Below are positions 24,182 to 32,700 of a stretch of 44,696 nucleotides of DNA, piece by piece. A program made the translations under genes and the position numbers. Under the pieces are notes generated by a model that was not told where the DNA came from, did no database searches, and was given only the letters and a program-made list of their open reading frames with translations. Each line of letters begins with the position of its first letter. The stretch's first letter is position 1. Source of the DNA: an uncultured Odoribacter sp. (lineage in GTDB: Bacteria > Bacteroidota > Bacteroidia > Bacteroidales > Marinifilaceae); contig CAJUQA010000009.1 in assembly GCA_910588375.1 (NCBI GenBank), positions 62,655-107,350 on the forward strand, in the 5' to 3' direction.

Positions 24182-24691
24182 ATGATACAGGAAACTTTCC
24201 CCATGATTATCGGTGAAGAAGAGGTGCTCAATGAGCGCGAGCTTCTCACCAAGGTGGAAAGCGGACTGATGATGAACGGAGCGGACAGTGTCCGCTTCCT
24301 CGTCATCCACTGTTCCGCCACCCCTGCCGACCGTGACTATACGGTCGAGCAAATGCTCCACGACCACAAAATGCGTGGTTTCCGGACTATCGGGTATCAT
24401 TTCTATATCCGCAGGAACGGTGTCGTCAGTCGCCATCGCGGCCTATTAGAGGTCGGTGCCCATGCCCGAGGATATAACCGTTGTTCCATAGGCATCTGTT
24501 ATGAGGGCGGATTGAATGCCGACGGGAAGCCCGCCGATACCCGCACGAAGGAGCAGAAAACCGCCTTGCTGAAATTGCTGTGGAAACTTCATAAACTGTT
24601 TCCCCAAGCAATTATCGCAGGCCATTGCGAGTTGCCCGGAACGAAAAAGGCCTGTCCGGGTTTTTATCCCTCGTATGAATATGTGTTTTAA
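24182..24691 (+). CDS. N-acetylmuramoyl-L-alanine amidase (Amidase_2 / T7 lysozyme type)
   Basis: A 169-aa zinc amidase of the PGRP/T7-lysozyme family. The zinc ligands are visible as His43 in FLVIHCSATPAD, His148 in IIAGHCELPGT and Cys158 in KKACPGF, with RTIGYHFYIRRNG between. It cleaves the bond between MurNAc and the stem peptide. It has no signal peptide, so export would need another route (for example cell lysis or a non-standard path). It resembles phage-derived amidases. It is the last gene of the plus-strand cassette; a hairpin follows. Confidence 0.93.
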   Translation: MIQETFPMIIGEEEVLNERELLTKVESGLMMNGADSVRFLVIHCSATPADRDYTVEQMLHDHKMRGFRTIGYHFYIRRNGVVSRHRGLLEVGAHARGYNRCSIGICYEGGLNADGKPADTRTKEQKTALLKLLWKLHKLFPQAIIAGHCELPGTKKACPGFYPSYEYVF

Positions 24692-24705
24692 ATGAATATG
24701 TGTTG

Positions 24706-24750
24706 CCGTCCACCTGCGTTGATTCGTAAAGGAGGACGGTAGCACTTTTG
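24706..24750 (+). terminator. Probable terminator after the amidase
   Basis: CCGTCC-CCT / AGG-GGACGG (24706-24715 and 24730-24739, one A-A mismatch) is followed by a T-rich stretch (CTTTTGTTATT). It separates the convergent amidase and the unknown 289-aa gene. Confidence 0.5.
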
Positions 24751-25620
24751 TTATTCCCGACTCACGTTCCGGCAACAGTTTTCGATAACGATACTCCGAT
24801 AGTAGAACGCTTCTTCACTTGTAGCAGGCAAACGGGGGATTTGCGCTTCCACTAATCCGACAATCCCATCCAACCGCCCGACATGTTCACACAGGTTGAA
24901 TGAACCCTGACACAGAAATTCGTATTGCAATGCGTGGAAGCGAAGGGTTTCCAAAGGAAGTGTGTCCGATGAAGCGTCAGGTAATTCCCGACCGGCACAA
25001 TAGTAATCGTAACCGCGCTGTATTTCCCCGTCGTAACTATCGTCTACTAATATATTGCTGTTCATCGCCAACAGTATCAAGCGTTGTAAGGCCTCGATAC
25101 CGGTAATTCCAGGCCAATAGCCATTTTTATTCAGTTCTTCCGACCAGACGGCAAATTTCTCCCGAATGAATGTTATCCACGGATGGGGGTCTTCGTCTTC
25201 TTCCTCGATTATGCCGTACATACAAGTCAAAAGCAATTTCACAACGGAAAAGAATTCATCCGGTTTGTATGTATCTTCGCCAAAGCTATCGAGATAAGAG
25301 GAAATAAGGTTGTCCGCCAAACGTTCATCCGCGGCGCTATTGGCTTCGTCTACGGATAGCATCGCCTCAAGAAGTGAGGCTTTTTCTATCAAAGATGTCC
25401 GGACGGTATAACGCTGACCTAACAGGTGATATAATGTTTCAAGTTTTGCCCGATATAGTTTCCGGTTGCCGAATTCATCTTCCAAACCAGTCAGGAATAC
25501 CATTTTGTGAAGGGAGGTAAAGATCCGGGCATAAGCTATCAATGCCGCGTCATTCCATTGCACATCGGGTTGTATGTTCTGTAAGTCAGGTAAAAGGTAC
25601 CTTAGTTCCCGGGTTGTCAT
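24751..25620 (-). CDS. Unknown protein partnered with UpxY
   Basis: A 289-aa soluble protein, 9 nt downstream of upxY on the same strand, so in the same transcript. I do not recognise a family. It is acidic and helix-rich: NIQPDVQWNDAALIAYARIF, LYRAKLETLYHLLGQRYTVR, ASLLEAMLSVDEANSAADER, then LLLTCMYGIIEEEDEDPHPW and a C-terminal FNLCEHVGRLDGIVGLVEAQ, LPATSEEAFYYRSIVIENCC. No signal peptide or membrane segment. In classical Bacteroides capsule loci the gene after upxY is upxZ, a trans inhibitor of other UpxY proteins, but UpxZ is shorter (about 160 aa) and this does not look like it. It may be a functional replacement. Confidence 0.6.
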   Translation of the reverse strand: MTTRELRYLLPDLQNIQPDVQWNDAALIAYARIFTSLHKMVFLTGLEDEFGNRKLYRAKLETLYHLLGQRYTVRTSLIEKASLLEAMLSVDEANSAADERLADNLISSYLDSFGEDTYKPDEFFSVVKLLLTCMYGIIEEEDEDPHPWITFIREKFAVWSEELNKNGYWPGITGIEALQRLILLAMNSNILVDDSYDGEIQRGYDYYCAGRELPDASSDTLPLETLRFHALQYEFLCQGSFNLCEHVGRLDGIVGLVEAQIPRLPATSEEAFYYRSIVIENCCRNVSRE

Positions 25621-25629
25621 CGGATGCTG

Positions 25630-26325
25630 TCAAAGGTATATATAGTCACAATCGGTTATCTCGATTCCGGCGGATAGGAGATTGGGGATTTCCAAAAGCA
25701 AACGCTTGCTTTTAGAGCCTCGTACGGTAAGCAAGCTGCCTTCGTAATTGTCAAGCGGACCGCCGATTATCCGCACCCGACGCCCCTGCATGGCGGAGGT
25801 TACCTCTTCCGGACGGTAATAACGCGGATTGACGCTCGTGCGGATGGCATGAATAAAACGATTCATCTCTCGGTCGCTGACGGTCATTGCTTCGCGATAG
25901 ATTCCACCTTTAACGAAACGATATTGAAGTGTCGGCGTGATGTTGACTATCGGGTCGAGCGTTTCCCGGGTGGTATAAACAAATAACAGGTCTTGGAGGA
26001 AGGGGATTTCCTCCCGGATTTTCTTGCCGCCACGAACAATCAGACGTTCTTTCATCGGGGTGAAAAAATCCATGTTCAGGGAGGACAATTGTTTGTATGC
26101 GGGGAGGGCGGCATTGGCCCGTTTGAGGTCACGCATCACATACCATTGTTTTAACTCATTCTCAGGTGAAGATAATTCTCCTAATCCTGCCTGGTCGTCT
26201 ATCATTTTATCAACCAGAAAGTTACACACATCGTCTTTGAAAGTTCCAACTTCTTCCACCTTCGCTTTACATCGCTCGTTTACCATGATAAACAGATGGA
26301 TCCAATTCGCATAAAAGGCATTCAA
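25630..26325 (-). CDS. UpxY-type transcription antiterminator (NusG-like)
   Basis: This NusG paralogue promotes elongation through the leader of its own capsule operon. The NGN-like domain begins at about residue 60 (LKQWYVMRDLKRANAALPAY), runs through DFFTPMKERLIVRGGKKIRE and IPFLQDLLFVYTTRETLDPI, and a KOW domain follows near 180-231 (MQGRRVRIIGGPLDNYEGSL, then LLLEIPNLLSAGIEIT). At 231 aa it has an unusual N-terminal extension of about 58 residues. The start may be ATG at 26325 or at 26286 (MVNERCKAKV). A promoter inside an apparently invertible segment lies directly upstream. Confidence 0.88.
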   Translation of the reverse strand: MNAFYANWIHLFIMVNERCKAKVEEVGTFKDDVCNFLVDKMIDDQAGLGELSSPENELKQWYVMRDLKRANAALPAYKQLSSLNMDFFTPMKERLIVRGGKKIREEIPFLQDLLFVYTTRETLDPIVNITPTLQYRFVKGGIYREAMTVSDREMNRFIHAIRTSVNPRYYRPEEVTSAMQGRRVRIIGGPLDNYEGSLLTVRGSKSKRLLLEIPNLLSAGIEITDCDYIYL

Positions 26326-26371
26326 TCTTTTATTTCAACAATTCTCTTATTAAGAGAAATGCCGGATATTG

Positions 26372-26401
26372 CAAAGTTATACAGTTTATTGATAATGGCA
26401 A
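26372..26401 (-). promoter_or_regulatory. upxY promoter inside the invertible segment
   Basis: On the minus strand TTG (26401-26399), 19 bp, then TAACTTTG (26379-26372): an ideal Bacteroidales promoter. The predicted start near 26366 lies between the promoter and the left inverted repeat, so the transcript crosses the repeat and enters upxY. Confidence 0.75.
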
Positions 26402-26482
26402 GATAAAGGAAATGAAATTTTGCCCGATTGTTTTTTTCGTATAGAATTTGCTTAACAATGTTGAGTAAATCCAGAGATTCTT

Positions 26483-26510
26483 AAAAATAGATACTCCTAT
26501 TTTTCAGGAG
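26483..26510. other. Hairpin within the invertible segment
   Basis: AAAAATAG / CTATTTTT (26483-26490 and 26497-26504, 6-nt loop) overlaps CTCCT / AGGAG (26494-26498 and 26506-26510). The mutually exclusive stems are reminiscent of a recombinase accessory site or weak terminator. Function unknown. Confidence 0.35.
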
Positions 26511-26621
26511 ATTACTATCCATTTTACATATCGTCTTTTCTCTTAATAAGAGAGCGTAATTTTGCTCAACAAAATTTTCACCAGACATTGTATATATACA
26601 CTGACTTTTAGCTTTATTCGG

Positions 26622-26643
26622 TATTTGTTGTATCCAACAAATA
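26622..26643. terminator. Hairpin after the DUF3791-DUF3990 operon
   Basis: TATTTGTTG / CAACAAATA (9 bp, 4-nt loop) begins 20 nt past the last stop of the operon (26663). It has no clean T run, so it is only a possible terminator. Confidence 0.4.
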
Positions 26644-26662
26644 TGTTGAAAATAATGTGATT

Positions 26663-26887
26663 TTATGCGATTGTTCCCGTGTTTAGTTCAGTTTTGAGGA
26701 ACGAGTAGACGTATTGTGTACTTTGGAAATACAATCCTGTATTCGGGTCGTTTAACTTGGCGTATGTTTCAGAGTTATACAATGTATCGAGAGATTCAGC
26801 GATGTTCATGCCGAAATCCTTTATCAGCAATTCTGCCAAATCGGTCGCAATAGCCTCCTTCATATAATTAAAATCGCTGTCCGTCAT
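26663..26887 (-). CDS. Small protein, third gene of the DUF3791-DUF3990 module
   Basis: A 74-aa acidic protein whose sequence reads MTDSDFNYMKEAIATDLAEL at the start, LYNSETYAKLNDPNTGLYFQ in the middle and STQYVYSFLKTELNTG at the end. I recognise this as a recurrent companion of DUF3990 but cannot name a family. Its ATG overlaps the DUF3990 stop by four nt (ATGA), so it is translationally coupled. As the last gene it could be an antidote or adaptor for the DUF3990 protein; this is inference. Confidence 0.65.
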   Translation of the reverse strand: MTDSDFNYMKEAIATDLAELLIKDFGMNIAESLDTLYNSETYAKLNDPNTGLYFQSTQYVYSFLKTELNTGTIA

Positions 26888-27351
26888 AGTCTTGTAAGAT
26901 GTTTTACAGCGGCCTCTGTTCCAAAAAAATACTGAAAGGTAATCCCCTTCATATATTTCAGTCTGTTCAAAAACTCCGCTTTGTCAATACTACCGTCTTT
27001 GAGCTTACGAATTTGCAGACCTATTTTATCATTAGCAATCGGACCATAAACGATATCATACTGTTCAATATTGTTTCCCTCACGATTGGCAAACACGAAA
27101 TCAGCCCACTCTTCTGAATAATTATCGAATACTTTAATACGTAGTGCAGAGTCTTTCATTACTGCATTATCAAACTCAAACTTGGTTATAACCGGCTTTC
27201 CTCCCAATAGCAATGATTTGAATGTTGCCATTTCCAGAGCCTGCATTTCGCTCTCGGACAAATAGAATCCTTTACCAAAATCTTTGTTAGGTTTTGACTT
27301 GTCGAGGTCTATATGTTCGATAACCATATTTGAGCCATGATAAAGTATCAT
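26884..27351 (-). CDS. DUF3990 protein, predicted ADP-ribosyltransferase-like
   Basis: A 155-aa DUF3990 protein. The family lies in the ADP-ribosyltransferase clan. Features that fit are YHGSN at residues 4-8 (an H-type NAD motif), GKGFYLS at 26-32 (the Tyr/Ser-type strand), WADFVFANR at 82-90 and YDIVYGPIANDK at 98-109, the family's signature C-terminal strand. This is an H-Y type layout, as in PARP and DarT relatives, with no obvious catalytic Glu in the standard place. It overlaps both neighbours by four nt, so the three genes form one translational unit. A toxin or modification role is inferred. Confidence 0.75.
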   Translation of the reverse strand: MILYHGSNMVIEHIDLDKSKPNKDFGKGFYLSESEMQALEMATFKSLLLGGKPVITKFEFDNAVMKDSALRIKVFDNYSEEWADFVFANREGNNIEQYDIVYGPIANDKIGLQIRKLKDGSIDKAEFLNRLKYMKGITFQYFFGTEAAVKHLTRL

Positions 27352-27569
27352 AATTTACCTCCAGCTTTTTGACAATAAAGTGCTACACTCTCTACCGCTT
27401 CTGTAAAGTCGAGCGTATGAATTATTCCATAATTCTGTTCTATGAAGGCAACACCTTTGTGGATACGAATATAATGGTAAGCCTGCTTGTCAGACAGTCC
27501 GAACCTCTTGGCAAACTCATTTACTAAAGCGATGATGTACTCGATGATGTCGCGGGTGTTGTATTTCAT
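27348..27569 (-). CDS. DUF3791 protein, first gene of the module
   Basis: A 73-aa DUF3791-type protein (YNTRDIIEYIIALVNEFAKR, then GLSDKQAYHYIRIHKGVAFI and IIHTLDFTEAVESVALYCQK). DUF3791 proteins are small helical partners that recur next to DUF3990 genes. Positioned first in the operon, as antitoxins often are. Its TGA overlaps the DUF3990 ATG. A TATCTTTG promoter box lies just upstream. A role in binding or neutralising the DUF3990 product is inferred from gene order only. Confidence 0.7.
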   Translation of the reverse strand: MKYNTRDIIEYIIALVNEFAKRFGLSDKQAYHYIRIHKGVAFIEQNYGIIHTLDFTEAVESVALYCQKAGGKL

Positions 27570-27591
27570 AACATTATGCCTGCTATTATTA

Positions 27592-27599
27592 CAAAGATA
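27592..27599 (-). promoter_or_regulatory. -7 promoter box of the DUF3791-DUF3990 module
   Basis: The minus strand reads TATCTTTG, an exact TAnnTTTG match, 22 nt upstream of the DUF3791 ATG at 27569. No clear -33 TTTG is visible. Confidence 0.5.
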
Positions 27600-27662
27600 G
27601 TGTATTTTCCTGAATCATGCTTATTCTGATATATTATAACTTCTATTTTGGTGTAAAAGAGT

Positions 27663-29306
27663 TTAATGTTTCGCTTCAAGTAAAGTAACGTTGCGGACAA
27701 ATATATCCGAATGCCATTTGGTACCGGCTTTCCGGTGGTTATCATCGAATTGGCCGATAAAGGTCATGTTCACACGGGATTGCAGTGTTTCGGGCAATAT
27801 GTCTTCCGCATTCCGGGCAGAAACCAAGACTATCGGCAAAGCAGGCAGGGTGTCGCCTGATGTATTCCACGGCAGAATTCTTCTGCCCGCCTCATATACC
27901 AATTCTATCCTCAATTCTTCGTCTTCCGGATAATAGAAGGGTATTTTCTCCAATATGTCCATGTTCCTAACCGCTTTTATGCTTTTTATGTCCGGATTGT
28001 TAAAAAGTCCGGCAATGGAAGGCATCAGAAAGGTTTCCACAATAAAGAACAGAAATACCACTCCCCCCAGGAAATGCAAAGGTTTTATTTTCCATGCAGA
28101 CCGAAGGAGAATGTAGGCTGCCGAAATAAATAACAGAGCGGTAAATATGAACATAATTATTCCTATACCCCCCCCCGTTAACATAAAACAGTATACATAC
28201 AATCCCACGGGCAGACAGCAGACGATGGAGGCTATCAATAAGGTGTTGATGCGGAAAAATAGTCTGTCCCACCCTACTAATAGCTTACTTTCCGTTAATT
28301 TTCCATGCCAATAGAAAATGATATGCGCCACGACCATCGTAGAAGGAATGAGAATCGGCAATAAATACCGGGTTTTCTTTTCGGGCAATAAAGACAGTAA
28401 TATCAATACGGCAAATGTCCACGTTACCATTAAAATGTATTCTTTTTTGAGGGCTATTCTTTTTTTCCAATACGGCCATAGCAGTGCGGTGATTAAAAAC
28501 AGGGACCAGATGCCCGATTCAAGGAAGAATTTCCAGTAGTAATACCAAGGACGTACGTTCCGCTCGAGCCATGCCGTGGATTCTTTTGCCGCCACGAACA
28601 TGGCCATGTCCCGATGGTATAAATACAGATAAAGGGGCCACCATAAACTTATCACCAAGCAAATCAGTACCATCACCAGTAAGGGAGCAAGTTTTCCCCG
28701 GAGTGAAGGACGGTATATCGGGAAGTAACATAATAAGAACGGCAAAAGCAGGGCGTAAAAGGATACCGGCCCTTTTCCCAGAAAGGATAAGCCCATAAGT
28801 ATCCCCGACCACAAAAAATCTTTCCAATGTGCCCCTTCCGATTCAAATGCCCGATAGAAGAAATAAATGGCTCCCAGCATGAAGCTATGGCAATAAATGT
28901 CCCACGTAGCCGTCCTCCCCATCAGAATGATGTTAAACGAGGTGCATAATACCAGGGCTGATATTAAGCCATAAAGCGGTTTCCGGGTTACCCTCGCCCC
29001 CAAGAAATACATGAAGAAGACCAGTAATGTAGCCATCACACCTGCGGCTGTCCTTTGAAGGACGATGTTATCCGCCGATACCCATTCTATTATTCCTGCC
29101 ACCCAGGTAGGCAAAGGGGGTTTTTCCAAGCGGAGCGTGCCGTTCATGGTCGGCACCAGCCAATTGTTGTATTCCACCATTTCCCGCGCTGTAATGAGGT
29201 TGCGGGATTCCATAATGTCCGGGTAAATGACTTTGTTATGGATGAAAAATGTAAAGAAACAAACAACGCCCAAAAGCAATAGGTGAAAGTTCCGCTTGTT
29301 TTGCAT
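27663..29306 (-). CDS. GT39-family membrane glycosyltransferase (ArnT/PMT-like)
   Basis: A 547-aa polytopic protein with about 11-12 membrane segments. The first periplasmic loop has YPDIMESRNLITAREMVEYN, then LVPTMNGTLRLEKPPLPTW, the conserved GT39/ArnT donor and catalytic region. Such enzymes transfer a sugar from a polyprenyl-phosphate donor to lipid A, protein or another acceptor on the periplasmic side. I start at the ATG at 29306 (MQNKRNFHLLLL): the frame extends 29 codons further but crosses the terminator of the preceding operon. A run of nine G on the coding strand (28168-28176), at codons 377-379, could make the gene phase variable. Confidence 0.88.
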   Translation of the reverse strand: MQNKRNFHLLLLGVVCFFTFFIHNKVIYPDIMESRNLITAREMVEYNNWLVPTMNGTLRLEKPPLPTWVAGIIEWVSADNIVLQRTAAGVMATLLVFFMYFLGARVTRKPLYGLISALVLCTSFNIILMGRTATWDIYCHSFMLGAIYFFYRAFESEGAHWKDFLWSGILMGLSFLGKGPVSFYALLLPFLLCYFPIYRPSLRGKLAPLLVMVLICLVISLWWPLYLYLYHRDMAMFVAAKESTAWLERNVRPWYYYWKFFLESGIWSLFLITALLWPYWKKRIALKKEYILMVTWTFAVLILLSLLPEKKTRYLLPILIPSTMVVAHIIFYWHGKLTESKLLVGWDRLFFRINTLLIASIVCCLPVGLYVYCFMLTGGGIGIIMFIFTALLFISAAYILLRSAWKIKPLHFLGGVVFLFFIVETFLMPSIAGLFNNPDIKSIKAVRNMDILEKIPFYYPEDEELRIELVYEAGRRILPWNTSGDTLPALPIVLVSARNAEDILPETLQSRVNMTFIGQFDDNHRKAGTKWHSDIFVRNVTLLEAKH

Positions 29307-29350
29307 AAAGCCTCTTGTTAAAATATAAGGCAAAGATAGCGTAAATAAAT

Positions 29351-29383
29351 AAAAAACCGGAAAGAGCCTTGCCCTTTCCGGTT
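29351..29383 (-). terminator. Terminator of the efflux operon
   Basis: On the minus strand AACCGGAAAG / CTTTCCGGTT (10 bp, 9-nt loop) is followed by a T run. It closes the tetR-tolC-acrA-acrB-PII operon and supports the GT39 start at 29306 downstream of it. Confidence 0.9.
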
Positions 29384-29407
29384 GACAGTCCAAGATATTT
29401 CTTTGTA

Positions 29408-29701
29408 TTAATACATGTCCGTAATGTTCCAGACGAAAGCCCGGATACCGTTTTCTTTGTTTATGTTATCCAGTTTTTCGACGTATTTCAGAATCAACGG
29501 GACCATTTCATCTTTTACAATGGTCATTGTTGCGGAGTTCATTTCCGGCCATGTGTGGTTGCCCATGCGCGGTTCTCCGGTATCCGTCCCCGCTCCGTTT
29601 ACCAAAGGCCATTGCGTAAATCCTTTTATCTGCAATTGCTCCAAAATGAAGGATACCCGTTCTGTCAGAGCTTGATTATAAGTTATAAATACCGCTTTCA
29701 T
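29408..29701 (-). CDS. PII-like small protein linked to the RND pump
   Basis: A 97-aa protein with a beta-alpha-beta-beta-alpha-beta pattern: KAVFITYN, ERVSFILEQLQIKGFTQ, WPLVNGAG, NSATMTIVKDE, LILKYVEKLDNI and RAFVWNI. This resembles DUF3240/PII-like proteins found next to RND efflux genes, which form trimers and may sense a ligand or nucleotide. It lacks the classical PII T-loop tyrosine. It is 16 nt after the pump gene and just before the operon terminator. A regulatory role on pump activity is inferred. Confidence 0.65.
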   Translation of the reverse strand: MKAVFITYNQALTERVSFILEQLQIKGFTQWPLVNGAGTDTGEPRMGNHTWPEMNSATMTIVKDEMVPLILKYVEKLDNINKENGIRAFVWNITDMY

Positions 29702-29717
29702 TTTTTATTACTTTAAA

Positions 29718-32700
29718 TTAATCCTTCGGCAAATCGCGTTCCGGGTCAAAATCATCCATAAATTTAAATTGTTTGGCAAGTGCCTTTTTCTTGTTGCGGC
29801 TTCCGCTTTTATCCATTGCGGCATATACCACCGGCACAATAACCAAGGTAATTATCGTGGAGAAGATCATACCCCCGATAACGGCAACACCCATCGGACG
29901 CCACGTTTCGGAACCTTCACCCACACTCAACGCCATCGGCACCATACCTAATATGGTCGTCAATGAGGTCATCAATACCGGACGCAAGCGAGAACGGCAT
30001 GCCTGTGCAATAGCGTCATACAAACGCACGCCCCTTTCACGCATGAGGTTGATGAAGTCAATCAATACGATACCGTTTTTCGTCACGATACCTACCAGCA
30101 TGATAGCTCCCAATGCCGCAATAACACTCAAGGTCGTATTGGTCAATAGCAACGCCAATATTACTCCTGTAAAGGCAAACGGGATGGCCAACATGATAAT
30201 GAACGGCATTTTGAACGATTCAAACTGGGCGGCCATCACGATATATACCAGCATCAACGAAAGGAGCAACAAGACGATCAATGAACCGAATGATTCCTGC
30301 TGGTCTTCATAACCACCTCCGATATACATGGTAACCTCCTGCGGGATATTATCCATTCCATCTATTATTTTCTGCGCCTGCGTGGCAATTTCTCCCATGG
30401 CGACACCGGCGGCAGGCGTAATGGAGACTTTCAGCATACGCTGTTTGCTCTTTCGCTCGATATTGGGCGGAGAATAGTATTCCCGAATCTCTCCCAGTTC
30501 TTTTAAACGGACTTTTTCTCCTTTTCCGTCCGTAATGAGGATGTTCTCCAGTTCCGTAATGGAGGAGCGATATTTTTCTTCAAACCGGACGATAATATCA
30601 TACTCTTCGCCGTCTTCCTTGAATTTGCTGTTACGGAATCCATAGATACGATTACGCAAGGCCTGTCCCACTTCCGAGGTTGTCAAAGCATGCTGGGCGA
30701 GCTTGTCTTTATTGAGGAATAATCTTAGTTCCGGTTTGTCGTTGTCGCGACTGATTTTGATATCTTCGGCTCCCGGTATTTCTTTGGCTTTATTGGCTAT
30801 TTCGTTTGCCAACCGGCTGGTCATATCAAAATCATGCCCCATAATTTCGATGTCCACCGTATTACTACTCATGGAGTTGGAAGAGGTGGACACCGTATAT
30901 TCCAATACGTCGGGGAATCGCTTCAAGATACCGCGCAATTGGTCGGCAATCTCGAATACGCTTCTGTCACGCTCTTTCAAGTCTTTCACCCGCACACGCA
31001 TGTTGAGGATATTATTTCCCGTGCTGTTCATCATGGATGCAAAAGAAGCCTCTTCCTCGCTACCGTATGACAGGTTTATAATGGTCAGTTCCGGTATTTC
31101 CGCCCGCATTACGGAATCAATTTCCAATGCCACCCGTTTTGTCTCCTCTACTCTCTGACCTGTCTGCATTTTTACATACACGCTCATGGAGCCTTCATCG
31201 TTCTGAGGCATGAAGTCTGTCTTTATCAGTTTCATCATGCTGCAAGAGCCCAAGAATACCCCGAACATGCAGCATATGATAAATGTTTTGTGTCTCAGAG
31301 CCCACCGTACCAAACGTTCGTACCAGTTATCCAACCGGTCTAATGTTTTGGTTACAAAATGATAGAAACTGAATTTACCGCTTTCCTGTGCTTCCTGTAT
31401 TTTCAATAATTGCGAACACAACATCGGTGTCAGTGAGATAGCCGTTGCCGTAGAGGTACAAACCGTGATACATACAATCCATCCCAATTGTTTAAAGAGA
31501 ATACCGGTCATTCCCGTTACCAAGGTTAGCGGGAAGAATACAGCCACGGTTACCAGTGTCGTCACAATTACCGAGAGCCACACTTCATTTGTTCCGTATT
31601 TGGCAGCTTCCCGCGGACGGCTCCCCCGGTCGATGTGTTTGGTGATATTTTCCAATACCACAATGGCATCATCCACTACCATACCGATGGCAATGGAGAG
31701 CGAAGAAAGTGAAATCACATTCAAGGATTCTCCCGTCGCAAACAGATAGATAAATGCAACAATCAAGGAAATCGGGATGGTCAATGCAATAATAAAGGTA
31801 GCCCGCCAACGTCCCAAGAATACGAATACCACCAAGATTACAAATATCAAGGCGTATTTCAACGAATCCTGCAGGTTGTTGATGGATTTCACGATAAAGT
31901 CGGAGTTATCGACGATTATCTCAAAATTGATATCGGTCGGCAAATCTTTCTGCGCGATGGCCAATTCTTTTTTTACTTCTTTTGCTATTGCCACGGCGTT
32001 GGCATCGGTCTGTTTGGTCACCAGTAAGACACCGCCCCTTCCCCGATTAATCGATTGTTCCAAGGTGATATCCTTCAACGTGTCCCGGACTTTCGCCACA
32101 TCGTGTAAGAAAATTGTCCGGTTGTTGCGGGTTCCCAATACAATGTCCTTTATTTCGTCACTCTCGTCAAATTCACCCTCTACGCGGAAGGTGTAATCCG
32201 ATAGTCCCATTTTTACATTTCCGGAGGGCACGTCTTTGTTTTCCGCCAAAATCGTACTTCCTATCTGTTCCAATGTCAGATTATAAGCATCCATTTTGTT
32301 CGGGTCTACTTCTACATATACCACCCGTTCCGGAGCACCAGCCAATGTGACGGAAGCCACACCATCCACCCGGTTCAAGCGGGTAACCAGTTTGTCATCC
32401 AAGATTTTGTCCAACCCCGGATATGATTCTTTCGCTGTCACCGCGTATATCAGAATCGGCATCATGGAGGTATTGAAGCGCATGATTGTCGGGCGGTCGA
32501 TGTCATCCGGCAAATTCTGCATGGCTTTGTCCACAGCATCACGGACGTCGTTGGATGCCTCGTCCAAGTTGGCTTCCCATTCAAATTCCAAGGATACGAC
32601 CGCCAAATTGTCGTATGAGGTGGAAGTCAATTCTTTCAAATCATCGACGGAGTTCAACTGGTCTTCCAATATTTTCGTCACATTTTCCTCAATGTCCGAA

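Larger units (their letters stand above)
26343..26553. promoter_or_regulatory. Invertible promoter segment upstream of upxY (predicted phase switch)
   Basis: The left repeat TCTCTTATTAAGAGAAA (26343-26359) is the exact reverse complement of the right repeat TTTCTCTTAATAAGAGA (26537-26553). Each is itself nearly palindromic, differing in the central T or A, so the pair is inverted. The 177 bp between them hold one promoter facing upxY. This is the design of phase-variable Bacteroidales capsule promoters flipped by a site-specific recombinase. In this assembly the promoter points to upxY (ON). No recombinase gene lies in the window, so it would act in trans. Confidence 0.8.

Noticed and set aside
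29307..29393. Upstream ATG (29393) for the GT39 gene
   Set aside because: The extra codons cross the terminator hairpin of the efflux operon.
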